Assembly: GCA_022559845.1 (NCBI GenBank)
Contig: CM040125.1
Span: 292,502,200 to 292,566,199 of the forward strand
DNA from: Amorphophallus konjac
Taxonomy: Eukaryota > Streptophyta > Magnoliopsida > Alismatales > Araceae
Direction: 5' to 3'
DNA: 64,000 nucleotides
The position numbers and the translations under genes are program-made. The stretch's first letter is position 1, and each line of letters starts with the position of its first letter. The notes beneath the pieces were generated by a model. The model searched no databases and was not told the origin of the DNA. It was given only the letters and a program-made list of their open reading frames with translations. This document shows, piece by piece, positions 1-11,909 of the stretch.

Positions 1-112
1 AATATAGTTGGAGTTATTTCTGTTCATGGTATTATGTTAATTCTTAGCTTAGCATGTTATCTTTACTAGCGCTTTCTACTGTCGGTCCTGATATTCCGCG
101 TCGGGGCGTGAC
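1..112 (+). repeat. Element A 5' LTR, last 112 bases
   Basis: Nearly the same as the end of the 3' LTR at 7682-7795, ending in GGGGCGTGAC just before the primer-binding site. The final A of the terminal ...ACA appears changed here. Confidence 0.9.
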
Positions 113-116
113 TGTT

Positions 117-132
117 TGGTGGCATCAGAGCC
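117..132 (+). other. Element A primer-binding site
   Basis: TGGTGGCATCAGAGCC lies 4 bases after the LTR. It matches the plant initiator tRNA-Met site TGGTATCAGAGCC apart from an internal change and insertion. Bases 133-331 are the untranslated leader to the gag ATG; nothing else is visible there. Confidence 0.75.
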
Positions 133-331
133 TAGGCTTTCTAATATCCCTAGGTTCTCTAAGTTCTAGGATCCTAAGTTATTCCGTAGGACCTATAACC
201 TTGTTATAAGTCTAAGGACCCAACCTGGTGAGATTTGGGTAGAAGACTGGGGTTGAGTTAATAATCTCATTACATGATTACCCATTACTAATTGAACCTA
301 ATATAACCTATTCCACGTGTAGGCTTTTGCA

Positions 332-1696
332 ATGGCAGGAGAACGTGCAGAATGGAAGTACTTGTAGCGCACGGTTCAAGGACTTACTCAGGCTTTGCAA
401 CAAGTGGCTCAAGAAGGAGCTGTAAACCATGGCACTGGCGATCTTTATCGGAACTTTCGTGGGATGAATCCCCTGCGATTTGGTGGCTCGACTGACCCTG
501 ATGAAGCCGAGCACTGGCTTGAAGAGATAGGGAGGATTTTTGAAGTGATGCAATGCAGCGATCAGGAACGTGTCCTCTTGTAGACCTTTCAACTTGAACG
601 TGATGCGAGGACATGGTGGGACGTAGTGAAGGCTACCCTTGGTGATAGACAAGTCACATGGAAGGAGTTCGAGGAATTCTTCAATAGTAAATATTTCTCT
701 GATCGAGTACAAGAGAAGAAGGCGGCTGAGTTTGCTACTTTGAAGCAACGAAATCTATCCGTAGCTGAATATGAAGCTCAATTCTCTCGGCTATCTCGTT
801 ATGCTACTCATTTGATATCTACCAAGAAGATGAAGGCTAAGTGCTTTCTTAATGGGCTAAAGCTGCAGTATATCAACCAGTTGGCACCGATGGAAATTCC
901 AACTTATTCCGAGATGGTGAGAAAGGCTCAAGTGTTGAAAGATACTCTAGAAATGACGGAGAGAATCTGTGGGAAGAATGTTAAGATTGAACAACACCAT
1001 GCTGTTTCTGGGAGTATCAAGCCTGGTCAAGGCAGGAAGAGGCCCATTAGCGGGTCTGGTTCATGGAAGGGCAAGATGCCAAAGATTGAAGACAAGAAAC
1101 ATGGCCCTATTGTTCCATTCAAGGGCATATGCAAGTATTGTGACCGCCCATGTCACAAGATGGAGGAGTGCTGGCGCAAGCTAGGTGCCTTTTTACGTTG
1201 TGGTAGTAGGGACCACCGTATTCCCGAGTGCCCTCTTTTATCTGAGCAAGCTACCTCGGTGAAACCGCAAGGAATCAGGAAGCAACAAGGCAAGCTCCAG
1301 GCTCCACAAGAAGATGAGGCAGGACCCGCCGAGAAAGGTGGACTTGTCGAAGGTACTCTTATTATACATGATAAATCAGCTTTTGTTCTTTTTGATATTG
1401 GTGCCACTCATTCTTTTATTTCTCAGAGATTTGCGAAGTCTTTAGCTGTGAAGCCAGTTTTGATGAATTCTCCGTTAGAGATTTCAACTCCTATTGGTTC
1501 CGGTTCAACAATTAAGTATTTCTATTATTATAGTAGGGTCTTGATCAAGGAACAAAACCTACCAGTTGATTTAGTTTGCATGGATATGAAGGATTATGAT
1601 GTAATCTTAGGAGTAGAATTGTTGTCTAAGAGGTCAATGTTCAGTGCAGATCTAGTTCTGTGTCTTTCACTGGACACCCTGGACTTTCTTTTATAG
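332..1696 (+). pseudogene. Element A gag and protease, broken
   Basis: The likely start is the ATG at 332 (MAGERAEW, matching MAAERAQW of element E). The same frame runs to about 1690 with a TAG at 368 and another at 581. The Gag capsid-like region covers about 395-950. Two CCHC zinc knuckles lie at 1130-1231; the first is complete (C-x2-C-x4-H-x4-C), the second has lost its first cysteine (F-L-R-C where E has C-L-H-C). The aspartic protease motif at 1394 reads D-I-G-A-T instead of D-T-G, so the catalytic triplet is damaged. The frame shifts near 1690 into the reverse transcriptase. Gag would form the virus-like particle and protease would cut the polyprotein; neither is likely to work here. 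Confidence 0.88.
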
Positions 1697-3180
1697 GAAT
1701 TAGACACCATAAGTCTGTTCCGCTTATTTCGGCTCTTCGAGCTGATAAGCTGATGAGAAGAGGATGTAAGGCTTTTCTAGCCTTTGTTTTTGTGACCCCT
1801 GAGCAGAAGATTGAGATTGAGGACTTTTCTGTAGTCCGAGATTTTCCAGATGTCTTTCATGAGGAACTACCAAGACTTCCTCCTGAAAGGGAAGTTATCT
1901 TTTCTGTTGATCTGATTCCTGGTGCGACCCCTATTTCTAAAGCTCCTTATCGTATGTCTCCTGCGGAGCTAAGGAAACTAAAGCAATAGTTGATGGAATT
2001 ACTTTAGAAAAGGTTCATTCGTCCTAGTACTTCCCCGTGGGGAGCCCCTGTATTATTCATCTGGAAGAAGGATGGTTCGATAAGGTTATGCATCGATTAT
2101 CGGCAATTGAACCAGTTGACTATCAAGAATAAATATCCATTGCCAAGGATTGATGAGTTATTTGATCAGATAGCAGGAGCTCAGTATTTTTATAAGATCG
2201 ACCTCCGATCTGGATATCATCAATTATGAATTAAGGAAGAGGATATCTAAAAAATAACCTTCCGCAGCAGGTATGGGCATTTCAAATTTGTAGTAATGCC
2301 TTTTGGGCTAACGAATGCACCTGCAGCTTTCATGCAGCTGATGAGCGATGTGTTTCGGCCTATCTTAATCAATGGGTCATGGTGTTCATTGATGACATCT
2401 TGATTTATTCTAAGAGTGAGGAGGAGCATGCTGAACATTTGAGGATGACATTGCAACTATTGAGAGATCATCAGTTATATGCCAAGTTTAGTAAGTGTGA
2501 TTTCTGGCAGCAAGAGGTGCCCTTTCTAGGGCATATCGTCACAAAAGAAGGTATTTCTGTTGATCCTTCGAAGGTAGAGGCAGTAAAGAATTGGGCTAAG
2601 CCTACTAATGTGACTGAAGTGAGAAGTTTCTGAGGCCTAGCAGGTTACTACCAAAGGTTTATTCAAGATTTCTCCAAAATTGCGATACCTCTGACAAGAT
2701 TAACCTGCAAGGAGATCAGATTTGATTGGTTAGAAGATTGAGAGCAAAGCTTTCAGACCTTGAAGGAATGTTTGAATACTGCACCTGTTTTGGCTTTACC
2801 TTCTGGAGAAGGAGGTTTTGTTGTGACACTGATGCTTCAGGTATTGGCTTAGGGTGTGTACTCATACAGCACGAGAAAGTGATAGCCTATTCTTCTAGGC
2901 AGTTGCGGAAGCATGAAGAGAATTATCATGTTCATCATTTGGAGCTAGCAGCAATGGTGTTCGCCTTGAAGATATGGAGGCACTACTTGTATGGAGAGGT
3001 ATTTACGGTGTTTTCAGATCACAAGAGTTTGAAATACTTGTTTTCTCAGCAGGAACTCAATATGAGACAGTGAAGATGGCTAGAGTATTTGAACGATTTC
3101 GATTTCTCCATTGAGTATCATCCTGGAAAAAGTAATGTTGTGGCAGATGCCTTAAGCCGCAAGCCTATAGCTAAGTTGTC
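1697..3180 (+). pseudogene. Element A reverse transcriptase and RNase H, broken
   Basis: Pieces in three frames: 1697-1989 (linker and RT fingers, LPPEREVIFSVDL), about 1990-2378 with stops ([11 protein letters not shown], the IDYRQLN motif, then LRSGYHQL interrupted by TGA), 2379-2633 (F-I-D-D-I-L-I-Y-S, the catalytic Asp pair at 2391-2396) and 2726-3180 (RNase [12 protein letters not shown], then HHLELAA, then SDHKSLKYL; ends with the [15 protein letters not shown] hinge). The RT copies the element RNA and RNase H removes the template. At least two frameshifts and several stops separate the parts. Confidence 0.88.
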
Positions 3181-4706
3181 AAGCCTCATGTTACAAGAAT
3201 GGAAATTGCTGGAGCAGTTAGCTAGTTTGGATCTTAATCTTGACAAGGATCGGGTTATGGTTTCTCAGATTCAACTTAAGCCTGAATTATTGATGGAAAT
3301 CAAATCTCTGCAAGATGATGACCCGGAGTTGGTAGAGATCAAGGGAAGCTTGAGTAACAGATCAGACTTCATGATGGCTGATGATGGAAGATTGTTATTT
3401 CAAGGAAGAACTTGTGTACCTGATGTAGCTGAGATAAATAGTAAGATCCTCGAGGAAGCTCATAGATCCAGATACACCATTCATCCTGGAGGTACTAAAA
3501 TGTTCAAGAATTTGAAAAGATCTTTTTGGTGGCCGAATATGAAAAGGGAAGTGGCGGACTTCTTAAGTAGATGCTTGGTTTGTTAGCAAGTCAAGGCGGA
3601 GCATTTCAAACTAGCAGGGAAATTGAAACCCCATTGATATACCCCAATGGAAGTGGGAGAGCATTGGCATGGATTTCATTATGGGTTTACCTAGGACTCG
3701 TAGTGGATTTGATGCAATATGGGTGATTGTCGACAGATTGACAAAATCGGCTCATTTCTTATCCATTAAGTCTAAATGGATGGTTGATGTTTTGGCTGCT
3801 TTGTATATGAAGGAAGTGGTAAGACTACATGGTATACCAGTCAGCATTGTGTCTGATAGAGATCCCAGATTCACTTCTCATTTTTGGAAAGGATTGCAAG
3901 AATCCTTGGGAACTCGTCTGAATTTCAATACCGCTTTCCATCCACAAACAGACGAACAGACTGAAAGGACCAACCAGATAGTGGAAGATATGCTTAGAGC
4001 CTGCATGATTGACTTTGGAGGTAGTTGGAGTGATCATTTGGCATTGGTTGAATTCGCCTACAACAACATTTACCAGTCCAGCATTCAGATGGCTCCATTT
4101 GAAGCTTTGTATGGTAGAAGCTGTCGATCCCCGTTATGTTGGGATGAGGTAGGTGAGAAGTAATGGCTTGGACCAGATCTCATTTCTGAATCATCCAATA
4201 ATATCCGTATTATCAGAGATCGGTTGCAAGTAGCACAATCAAGACAGAAGAGTTATGCCGATACTAGGAGGAGAGCATTGGAATTTCAGGTTGGTGAACA
4301 TGTGTTTTTAAAGGTCTCTCCTATGAGAGGAATTCGAAGGTTTGGTATTTAGGGCAAATTGAGTCCAAGGTACATTGGTCCATTCGAGATTCTAGAAAGA
4401 GTGGGGGAGGTTACTTACCGTTTGGCACTACCACCTCAGTTATCTGGAGTACACAATGTTTTTCACGTGTCTATGTTACGGAAATATGTGTATGATCCCA
4501 CTCACATTATTCAGCATATTGACTTCGAATTGAAGGAAGATCTGACTTATGAAGAAAGACCGATCAAGATTTTGGATCGGAAGCAACAGCAACTCAAGAA
4601 TCGTTCCATACCGATGGTTAAAGTACAGTGGAGTCGGCGTGGAACTGAAGAAGCTACGTGGGAGTCGGAAGATACTATACAGAGACAGTACCCCGACTTA
4701 TTCTAG
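3181..4706 (+). pseudogene. Element A integrase with C-terminal chromodomain, broken
   Basis: The HHCC zinc-binding domain lies at about 3450-3585 (H-x-H then CLVC; a TAG follows at 3584). The catalytic core lies at 3660-4040 with [16 protein letters not shown] and QTERTNQ carrying the D-D-E residues. The GPF/Y module lies near 4375-4400 and a chromodomain at about 4560-4706 ([16 protein letters not shown]), ending at TAG 4704. The chromodomain is thought to steer insertion toward particular chromatin in chromoviruses. Extra stops occur at 4161 (TAA) and about 4350 (TAG). Frame changes lie near 3600-3670. Confidence 0.9.
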
Positions 4707-4766
4707 GTGAGCTGTCTCGCTCCCTCGTTTAATTAAGTGCATTGAATTTGGAGGACCAAATTACTT

Positions 4767-4779
4767 AAGTGGGGGAGGG
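4767..4779 (+). other. Element A polypurine tract
   Basis: AAGTGGGGGAGGG immediately precedes the TGTAATATCCC start of the 3' LTR; elements B and E carry the same tract at the same place. It primes plus-strand DNA synthesis. Confidence 0.9.
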
Positions 4780-5396
4780 TGTAATATCCCAATTTCTTTT
4801 AGAAATTAATTTGAAATTTATTAGAAATTAATTAGAATAATTCCTTAATAAATAGAATGAGTTATCTTTCGACCATTTTGTAAAAACACATAAAAATTAT
4901 ATTCTTGTAGAGGATAACACGTTTAACAAACTTGTCTTCTGTGGCCAACCCAAATAAAATCTATAAGTAGGCCGAATTAGTGGTTTAAGCCCAAATTGAA
5001 CACTTAGTTAACCATACCTTGAAACGTCAAATTCGAGCCCAATACTCCATCAAATGAGCCCAAATTGGTGGCAAATGAAAGGCCAGGATAAGAGGATCAT
5101 TTACCCTCTCTTAATCTCTCGAAACCCTAACCCTAGGAGATGCATTCGACGGAGTTTGGATCGAGTCAACCTTTGCAGCGGCGTTCACATGGACCCAACT
5201 TGTGTGGACGAATACTCCGCGCATAAAAGCCTCCAGAAGGTGTGTGACCTATTAAAATAAAGCTCTCTAACCCTAGAATCGTTTAGAACCAGCGGCGGCT
5301 GCAGAGGAGTTGGATCGAGGGAGATATCGAGCGATTAGTGGCTGCATGTACCGGCGTCCTTGGTTTTCTTTCTCCTTCCTTCTTCATCCGATTCAG

Positions 5397-7479
5397 GTAG
5401 ATGATAGCAAGTCATACCCTATAAATAATATATGGTTAGAAGCAGCATCGTGTTAGTTTTTCAGTGATGTAGAAAGCCCTAAATTCCATCAAGTATCCTG
5501 TGAGAATTTTAGGTTTTAGTAGAAGCATGTCACATCTAAGGTTATAATTGTTCATTTTCGATTAAGTAGTGATTTCAGGCTATAAACATAAAATTGATTC
5601 ATGCATCTTGTATAGTTTTTCGTGCTCTTTCTTTTGATAGTAAAAGCCCCAAATTCCATGCTTTATACTGTGCAAATTTCACGTTTTAATTTAACCCTAG
5701 AAACCTCGTCGGAGTCGGGCAAGGCGAGAGGGGTAGCGACCTGTTTGGACATGTGCGGCCACACGATAGACCGCACATCCCAGACAGGCGGCCCTCTGTT
5801 GACCATTTATAGCTTTCTATACCTGTTCGTGTCCCTGGAACGTGCGGCCTGGCCCTAACCGCATGTCTTTCCTATGGCCAATTCGAGACCGCACATCCCT
5901 CCATGCGGCACACTACCGACCATCCATATCCAGCAGGTCTTCGGATCTGAGGGGACGTGTGCGGCCAGTCTGTAACCGTTCATTGGGATGTAAGGTCCAG
6001 AACCGACCGCACATCTGTAATAGAGCAGATTAAATTATCATTACAGCGTGTTATGTTAGTAGATTTGTGGTTAATTGCATGTTAGCAACACACCTAATAA
6101 ACTGTAATTCATGATAGTAAATAATTCTTGCTGATCTATTTAAATTGAGCTTCATCTTGATTCATCTTTCCAATGAATGTCAAATTTTAATTGTGAATCC
6201 TTTATAATTGAATGGCTATTAGGTTTATACTTGTTATAACCTTAATCTTGAACCATTGTATCCCCTACTTTTGATTTAGACTCAATCGAACCTCTGTTAT
6301 TTGAGTTAATCCGAATTGGATTAACAGAGACTTACACGGCTATTGGTAGACCGCATATACCCTTGAACGGGCCCGTGGAGACCGTTCATCCCTGGCAGAT
6401 GCTAATTTGTCTTGGTAGATTATTTCTGATCAATCTTCGGCCAAATCCTATTTTGATAAGTCCAGTAGACCCTAGGCCGACCCACAGACAGTGGGCTAGA
6501 CTCTGGTTCAGTTCCACCCTGCCTATGGTAGCCCAGGAGCTCACTTGGGCTAAATTCTAACTCTTGGTTAGGCCCTGTGTTGTGCGGCCAGTAATGGACC
6601 GTACATCTTACAGGCGGCCCTGAGTGGACCGTTCAACTCATGAGCGGCTCTGTCAGGACCACACATCCTGTCCTCGATTCTGTAACCTTCTGGCCTTGTG
6701 CGGCCCAATCCTAACCGTTCATATAGAAGGGTGGCCCGTGAGCAGCTGTTCAACCTTGACCTCCCGAGGGCTAATCCCAGCCCAGTTCCTGTTAATGCGG
6801 CCCAGTGTCGACCGTACAAGCCTTGAGCGGCCCAGTATTGACCGCATGTCTTCCAGAGACTAGTTTCCCCCGTGTTTTATGGTTTTAAATCTAAGAACAT
6901 GATGGTGCTTGATAATTTGAACTCTTGGACAGAAATTCTGGATAGTAATTCTTCAACTTAGCCTTGGGATGTTCCGAGGTAAGTTTATACTTGATTATAA
7001 TTGGCCATTTAACCTGATTAAAGTCTAGACAACTTGGGATCTTGGATCCAATTAATCAATGCCAACGTACCATAGGGGCCTGGTCTGGTCCTGGGGAGAG
7101 CACCTAAAAAGTACTTGTGCCCATGGGAGTTTGTAATGACAGGGTGAGGCATTGCAGCGAGTGCATGACTAGCGTGATGTCTATGACAATGATCTCTTAT
7201 CTCTTACTTGAATCGTGTTTGACTTGGTTACAATCTTGCTTGTGTGCCAATTTCCTGTTATATATATTGTTCTAAAATGCAATTCTTGTAATCTTATCAT
7301 TCTTGTCATATTGTTATTCCATTCCATTCTTTAGCACTTTCTGTTATTACATTGTTTCATTCGATCCTTATTTCTTTTATTTCCGTTTCATATACATGTA
7401 ATTAATTGGTTAATCACTTACACTTTCCTATTGTTTCCTACTGAGCGTTCGCTCATATAGTTGTTTTCTCCCTTTCCAG
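5397..7479 (+). other. Possible leader intron inside element A LTR
   Basis: Begins after ATTCAG with GTAGATG and ends in a pyrimidine-rich TTTTCTCCCTTTCCAG before GCAGC. Length 2083 bp. Comparable donor and acceptor pairs at equivalent LTR places exist in elements B, E and G, whose LTRs otherwise differ. No splicing evidence is available from sequence alone. Confidence 0.4.
5745..6855 (+). repeat. Array of short GTGCGG/CCGCAC palindromes in element A LTR
   Basis: About a dozen degenerate units of the form TGTGCGGCC-N8-GACCGCACAT in two clusters (5745-6020 and 6340-6855). The clearest is 5751-5778, with perfect 8-base arms ATGTGCGG and CCGCACAT. Many later units have one arm changed to CCGTTCAT or CCGTACAT. 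Between the clusters (6021-6339) there is AT-rich sequence with nothing recognised. Confidence 0.75.
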
Positions 7480-7796
7480 GCAGCTCCGGTGAAGATTCAC
7501 AGCTGGGTGGGAATGGGCGAGAGTGATTACTTGGAGTGTATCAGCTAGTAGCTATGTTGAGTTTGTTTAGTTGTTTACATCTAGCTATGTCTTAGAACTT
7601 GTGTTAGGTATTGTACCGGAGTCGAGTAGAGATTACGTTTGATTATGTTTAAGTCGGTTTGTAAGACATTTGATGATTATTATAATAGAGTTGGAGTTAT
7701 TTCTGTTCATAGTATTATGTTAATTCTTAGCTTAGCATGTTATCTTTACTAGCGTTTTCTACTGCCGATCTCGATATTCCACGTCGGGGCGTGACA

Positions 7797-8952
7797 TAAA
7801 TTGCATCCTTTGAATATTCTAGAATGGAAATGGGAGAGTATAGGGATGGATTTCATTATGGGTTTACCTAAGACCAGAGGAGGACATGATGGTATATGGG
7901 TAATCATAGATCGATTGACTAAGTCTGCACATTTCATACCAATAAAAAATTGATGGTCTATAGATATTCTAGCAGCATTATACATAAAAGAAATTGTTAA
8001 ATTACATGGTGTCCCTATCACTATTATATCTGATAGAGATCCTCGATTCACATCGTAGTTCTGGAAGGGTCTACAACATTCACTAGGGACTAGATTGAAT
8101 TTTAGTACAGCATTTCACACACAAACTGATGGTCAGACTGAAAGAACAAATCAGGTGGTAGAAGATATGCTCAGGGCTTGTGCTATTGACCTTGGAGGAA
8201 GTTGACATGATCACTTTCCTCTGGTAGAATTTGCATATAACAACAGTTATCAGGCCAGCATACAGATGGCACCCTTTGAAGCTTTATATGGAAAAGGCTG
8301 TAGATCACCAATATGTTGGAACGAAATAGGGGAAAAGCAATTCCTAGGCCCCAATCTTATAAGGGGTTCTTCAGAGAAGATCAAGCTCATTCAAGAAAGA
8401 ATGAAGATGGCGCAAGATAGGCAGAAATCTTATGCTGACAATCGAAGGCGCGACTTGGAGTTTCAGGTTGGAGATCATGTCTATCTAAAAGTTTCTCCGT
8501 GTCATGGTATTCGAAGATTTGGCATTAAAGGAAAACTAACTCCAAGATTCATTGGCCCTTTTGAAATTCTTAAAAGGGTCGGTGAAGTGGCTTATAGACT
8601 GGCTTTACCTCCACAATTAGCAGGAGTTCATGACGTATTTCACGTCTCTATGCTGAAAAAGTATGTATATGATCCTGACCATGTTATCACTTATGATAAT
8701 TTGGAGATTCAGAAGGACATGACATACGAGCAAACACCAATAAAGATTTTGGAACGGGAGGTACGTCAACTAAGGAATAAAGTTATTCCTATGGTCAAGA
8801 TACAATGGAAGAAAACATGGCCATATGAAGCAACATGGGAAATCAAAGAAGTTATGCGGAAAAGATTCCCAGAATTATTCAACTGTAAGTACACTCTCAA
8901 TCCATGTATTAAATTTTGGGGACCAAATTCTTTTAAGTGGGGGAGGGTGTAG
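7797..8952 (+). pseudogene. Element B integrase and chromodomain, 5'-cut and broken
   Basis: One frame throughout (codons in phase with the ATG at 7846, MDFIMGLPKTRGGHD). The integrase catalytic core is at 7846-8230 with three in-frame stops (about 7949 TGA, 8056 TAG and 8203 TGA). The stretch 8266-8952 is open: MAPFEALYGKGCRSP, the GPFEIL module, HDVFHVSMLKKYV, then the chromodomain (VKIQWKKTWPYEATWE) ending around FPELF at 8880. The reading frame runs on through the polypurine tract to TAG at 8950, so the original stop after PELF has probably been lost. The HHCC domain lies on the far side of the element A insertion. Confidence 0.9.
8935..8947 (+). other. Element B polypurine tract
   Basis: AAGTGGGGGAGGG directly before the TGTAGTGCCCC LTR start, the same as in A and E. 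Confidence 0.88.
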
Positions 8953-9254
8953 TGCCCCAAAATTTATATAAATAAATTTTGATTTATAAATAGAATTTAC
9001 TAGGAATTTATAAGGGCTAAATAGATTAATAAATAGATTATTGAACTAATAAATGGGTTATAAGGCCAATGGTGTTAAATAATTAGCCTAGCCTATTCAA
9101 TTAAGACTCAAAAGGTTTAAGGACCAAGCCCATTAAGTTTAGCCCATATTCTAGAATGTTATTTAGCCTATTCACGAATTTTAAAGATAAATACTATTTT
9201 TATAGATAATTATATAGATAAAATGAATAAAAGAGTTTTATTAAATTAAAACTC

Positions 9255-11095
9255 TACACACGTTGGACGTAACGGTCTATTGGGCAACCGCTACAGTGGT
9301 GTAACGCACCTAGACACGACCGTTACACCTTGCTGATTCCGTAAGTTGAAGAACTTACAAAAAGATTGGAACTTTTGGATCATATCTACTAGAGACCTAA
9401 TTAGAAGGATCTGCAAGGTTGCTAAAGACTCTTGGAGATCAGGTTTTGTCCAACTAAGGACTCTAGAATCGATCTAATCCTCAAACCCTAGCCAAATTCC
9501 AATAAATAGAACCCAGTTCTGAACTGAGCGACCCTTACTTTTGGCTCATGAAGAATCAAGGTAAGGAGATAGAATTTCAGATAAGTTCTTTGGAACTTTT
9601 TATTTCCAATACTAAGGTCTAACAACTCTCAAAATTTCATGTTAGGAGATCTAGTAACCAAGGAGATAAAGGCTTCTAAAGTCGCTGATTCTGTCATAGC
9701 AACCCAGGATTCAGAGCCAAGGACCACTGAAGATCAAGGAATTAGGACGCCCAAACGAGGTAATTAGAGTTTGGTGTTTTAGAACTTTTTGTTCCCCTTA
9801 GATTAATCTTCTTACCCTCCAAATTTCACCTCTTTAGGTCAAGGGATTGGAGAGTTAGGGCAACGTGAAGTTGCTGAAAAACTACAGGAAGAAGAGAACT
9901 AGGGCATATCTTGAAGACCCAAATTGGAAGTATAAAGCCCAGGGAAAAGGTAGGTCATCTCATGAACAGCAAAAAGATCTTGTTAGGGATAAAAGCCTTC
10001 TGATTTGACTTGATTTCATGCATTATAGATTGTGAATTTCATGTTTTAGTAAGTTGATGCATACATGCATACCTTTAGCCTAACCAAAGATAAAAGATAG
10101 CATCTTGTTCATTCACTGCGACCTATGCATATACCTGGCCTTTACTTCGTTTATCATGACTAGACTAGTTAGTGATTATGATTCTTCTTGCATGGACATA
10201 CTTCCTTATCTTTACTGTCAGCAGAAGCTCTGACGGATGAGGGTAGGACCATTACAAGACTGTAACGGCCTTACGATAAGCCGTCACACTCTTTGTTGTA
10301 TTTAAATTAATATGTTGTCTCTGACACACCATAGCAGGAGCGTTACCATACTGTAACGGCCCCTCGACAAATCGTCACACGGACTGTAACGCGCCTATGC
10401 TAGACCATTAGAACACTGTTTTTGTCAACTCGAGATGGAATGGAAATTAGTCAAGTCTACTTATAAATAAGCCTAGTTATCTAAGTTTTGACCTGATATC
10501 ATGACTTTGAGTTTATTTATTGATTCATGATAGGAATTGCATGATTACAAGCATTTTAAGTCATTTTGAGTTATGTTAATTTCATTAGGCTAAACTTTAT
10601 AGTTTATATTTAATTTATGATTTCAAATGATGTATTGACGGAGTTTCACCTCGTTTCACAGCCTTTTCTATCTATAGAGTCATTTTCTTCAAGTACATGG
10701 CATATATCCCGGTATATGTCCATTAGTTAACACTTTGCACTATAGGAACATTATCTTGAACATGAGGACCTCTCTATTGTATATTCGTTCCAATGGACTA
10801 GGAAATCTTGTTTCAAGGCCTCCGTAATTCTCCGCGAGCCTGGGATTCCCACTAGGATGCCGAGTTGGTTATACCATAAAAGCCCAATAATTAGAAAACA
10901 CTATCGATGGTTTCTATTTTTGGAGATGTAACGGATCAACGTTGGACCGTTAGGCTCATATAACGGCCCAATAAAAGACCGTCACATTTAAACTGAGTCC
11001 AATTTATTGGTTCTGGATTCAGCCCATTGTAACGGATCAAGACTAGACCGTCACGTGAACGTAACGGCCCAGTGATTGACCGTCACCTTGCTAAG
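9255..11095 (+). repeat. Scattered TAACGG/CCGTTA palindrome units in element B LTR
   Basis: Units in three groups (9260-9335, 10235-10400, 10925-11090). Form: GTAACGGCC-N(8-12)-GACCGTTAC or GTCAC. The best unit, 10929-10952, has perfect arms TAACGG and CCGTTA. Same layout as the A and E arrays but a different sequence. Confidence 0.65.
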
Positions 11096-11909
11096 ACCAG
11101 TTAACCCGAGGTTTGACCAAAGAGTTGATATTCTATGGTTCCGAGATGGATTTATAATGGTCTAGGACTTGACATATTGTTTAAAGATACTTAATATAAT
11201 GAATAGAAGATAAAGAATGTATCGTTATACTGTCGATTTATTTCCATGGCATAACATAGTTCTAATATGATTATTGAAATTCCTTGTTCCAAATAGAAGC
11301 ATTTCATTCATTGAAGTATTGTTATCATGAACTTATTGAAACTGTACATTTTTGGCCGTATTTTATTGCTTGAAACGTGGAAATAGCTTGATTTATACTT
11401 GAAGATGCGATCGAGCACTGATTGTGTCAAGGGCTCTATGCTAGTCCCCTCGGCTGATTGCCGAAAATATACTATTATAAACCATGAGGTATGATGCTAG
11501 TGGCGTCGCATTGCGCTGGGAGTACTTTCTTTATAAATAAGTGAAAATCCACGGTAGGACATGACTTTCTGGCTTGATTGCTTGATATTCCACAGAAATT
11601 CACCAAATACTTGCTCATAAGCAAAAGATGTTTGGATGATGATTACGTGACATTGCTAATACATTCTCATTACATTCTTGTTCATGAAAGGCCATATCAT
11701 GTTCTTGTGACATCCTTGCTAGTTCATACTTGTTCATTCTATCCTACATGACCATCTTGTTGCTTTGGATTCTTGTGATTATCGCATTCGTATGATTTTA
11801 CCTAAATTCTTTAGAGCTAAAATGCTAATTACTTAAATATTACTAATCACGTTGATGCGAAGATACCTACTGGGAAAGTGTGCTCATTACCTATTTCCAA
11901 TCTTTACAG
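9950..11909 (+). other. Possible leader intron inside element B LTR
   Basis: Donor-like GGGAAAAG|GTAGGTC and acceptor-like CCAATCTTTACAG|GAG. Length 1960 bp. Other donor-like sites occur at about 9559 (CAAG|GTAAGG) and 9757 (CGAG|GTAATT), so the exact donor is uncertain. Confidence 0.35.

Larger units (their letters stand above)
1..7796 (+). mobile_element. Element A: Tekay/Del-like Ty3/gypsy chromovirus, nested in element B
   Basis: Order seen: end of 5' LTR, tRNA-Met primer site, gag, protease, reverse transcriptase, RNase H, integrase, chromodomain, polypurine tract, complete 3' LTR. The domain order and the C-terminal chromodomain place it in the chromoviruses; the integrase tail (GPFEIL...[13 protein letters not shown]) is typical of Tekay/Del. 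Sequence 1-112 matches 7682-7795, so the left LTR is the same repeat, cut by the window edge. Directly after 7796 the sequence resumes inside another element's integrase (K-L-H-P-L...), so A inserted into element B. The 5-bp target duplication (probably TAAAT) cannot be checked because the left end is off-window. The coding region holds many stops and several frame changes, so this copy is not autonomous. Confidence 0.93.
4780..7796 (+). repeat. Element A 3' LTR, complete (3017 bp)
   Basis: Starts TGTAATATCC and ends GGCGTGACA (TGT...ACA ends). No coding capacity is evident inside. It contains a TATA-like CTATAAG at 4961, a telobox-like AAACCCTAACCC near 5122, a donor-like CAG|GTAG at 5396/5397, two clusters of short palindromes, a perfect hairpin TGAGCG-TT-CGCTCA at 7442-7455 and an acceptor-like TTTCCAG|G ending at 7479. 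Function of these inner signals is inferred. Confidence 0.92.
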
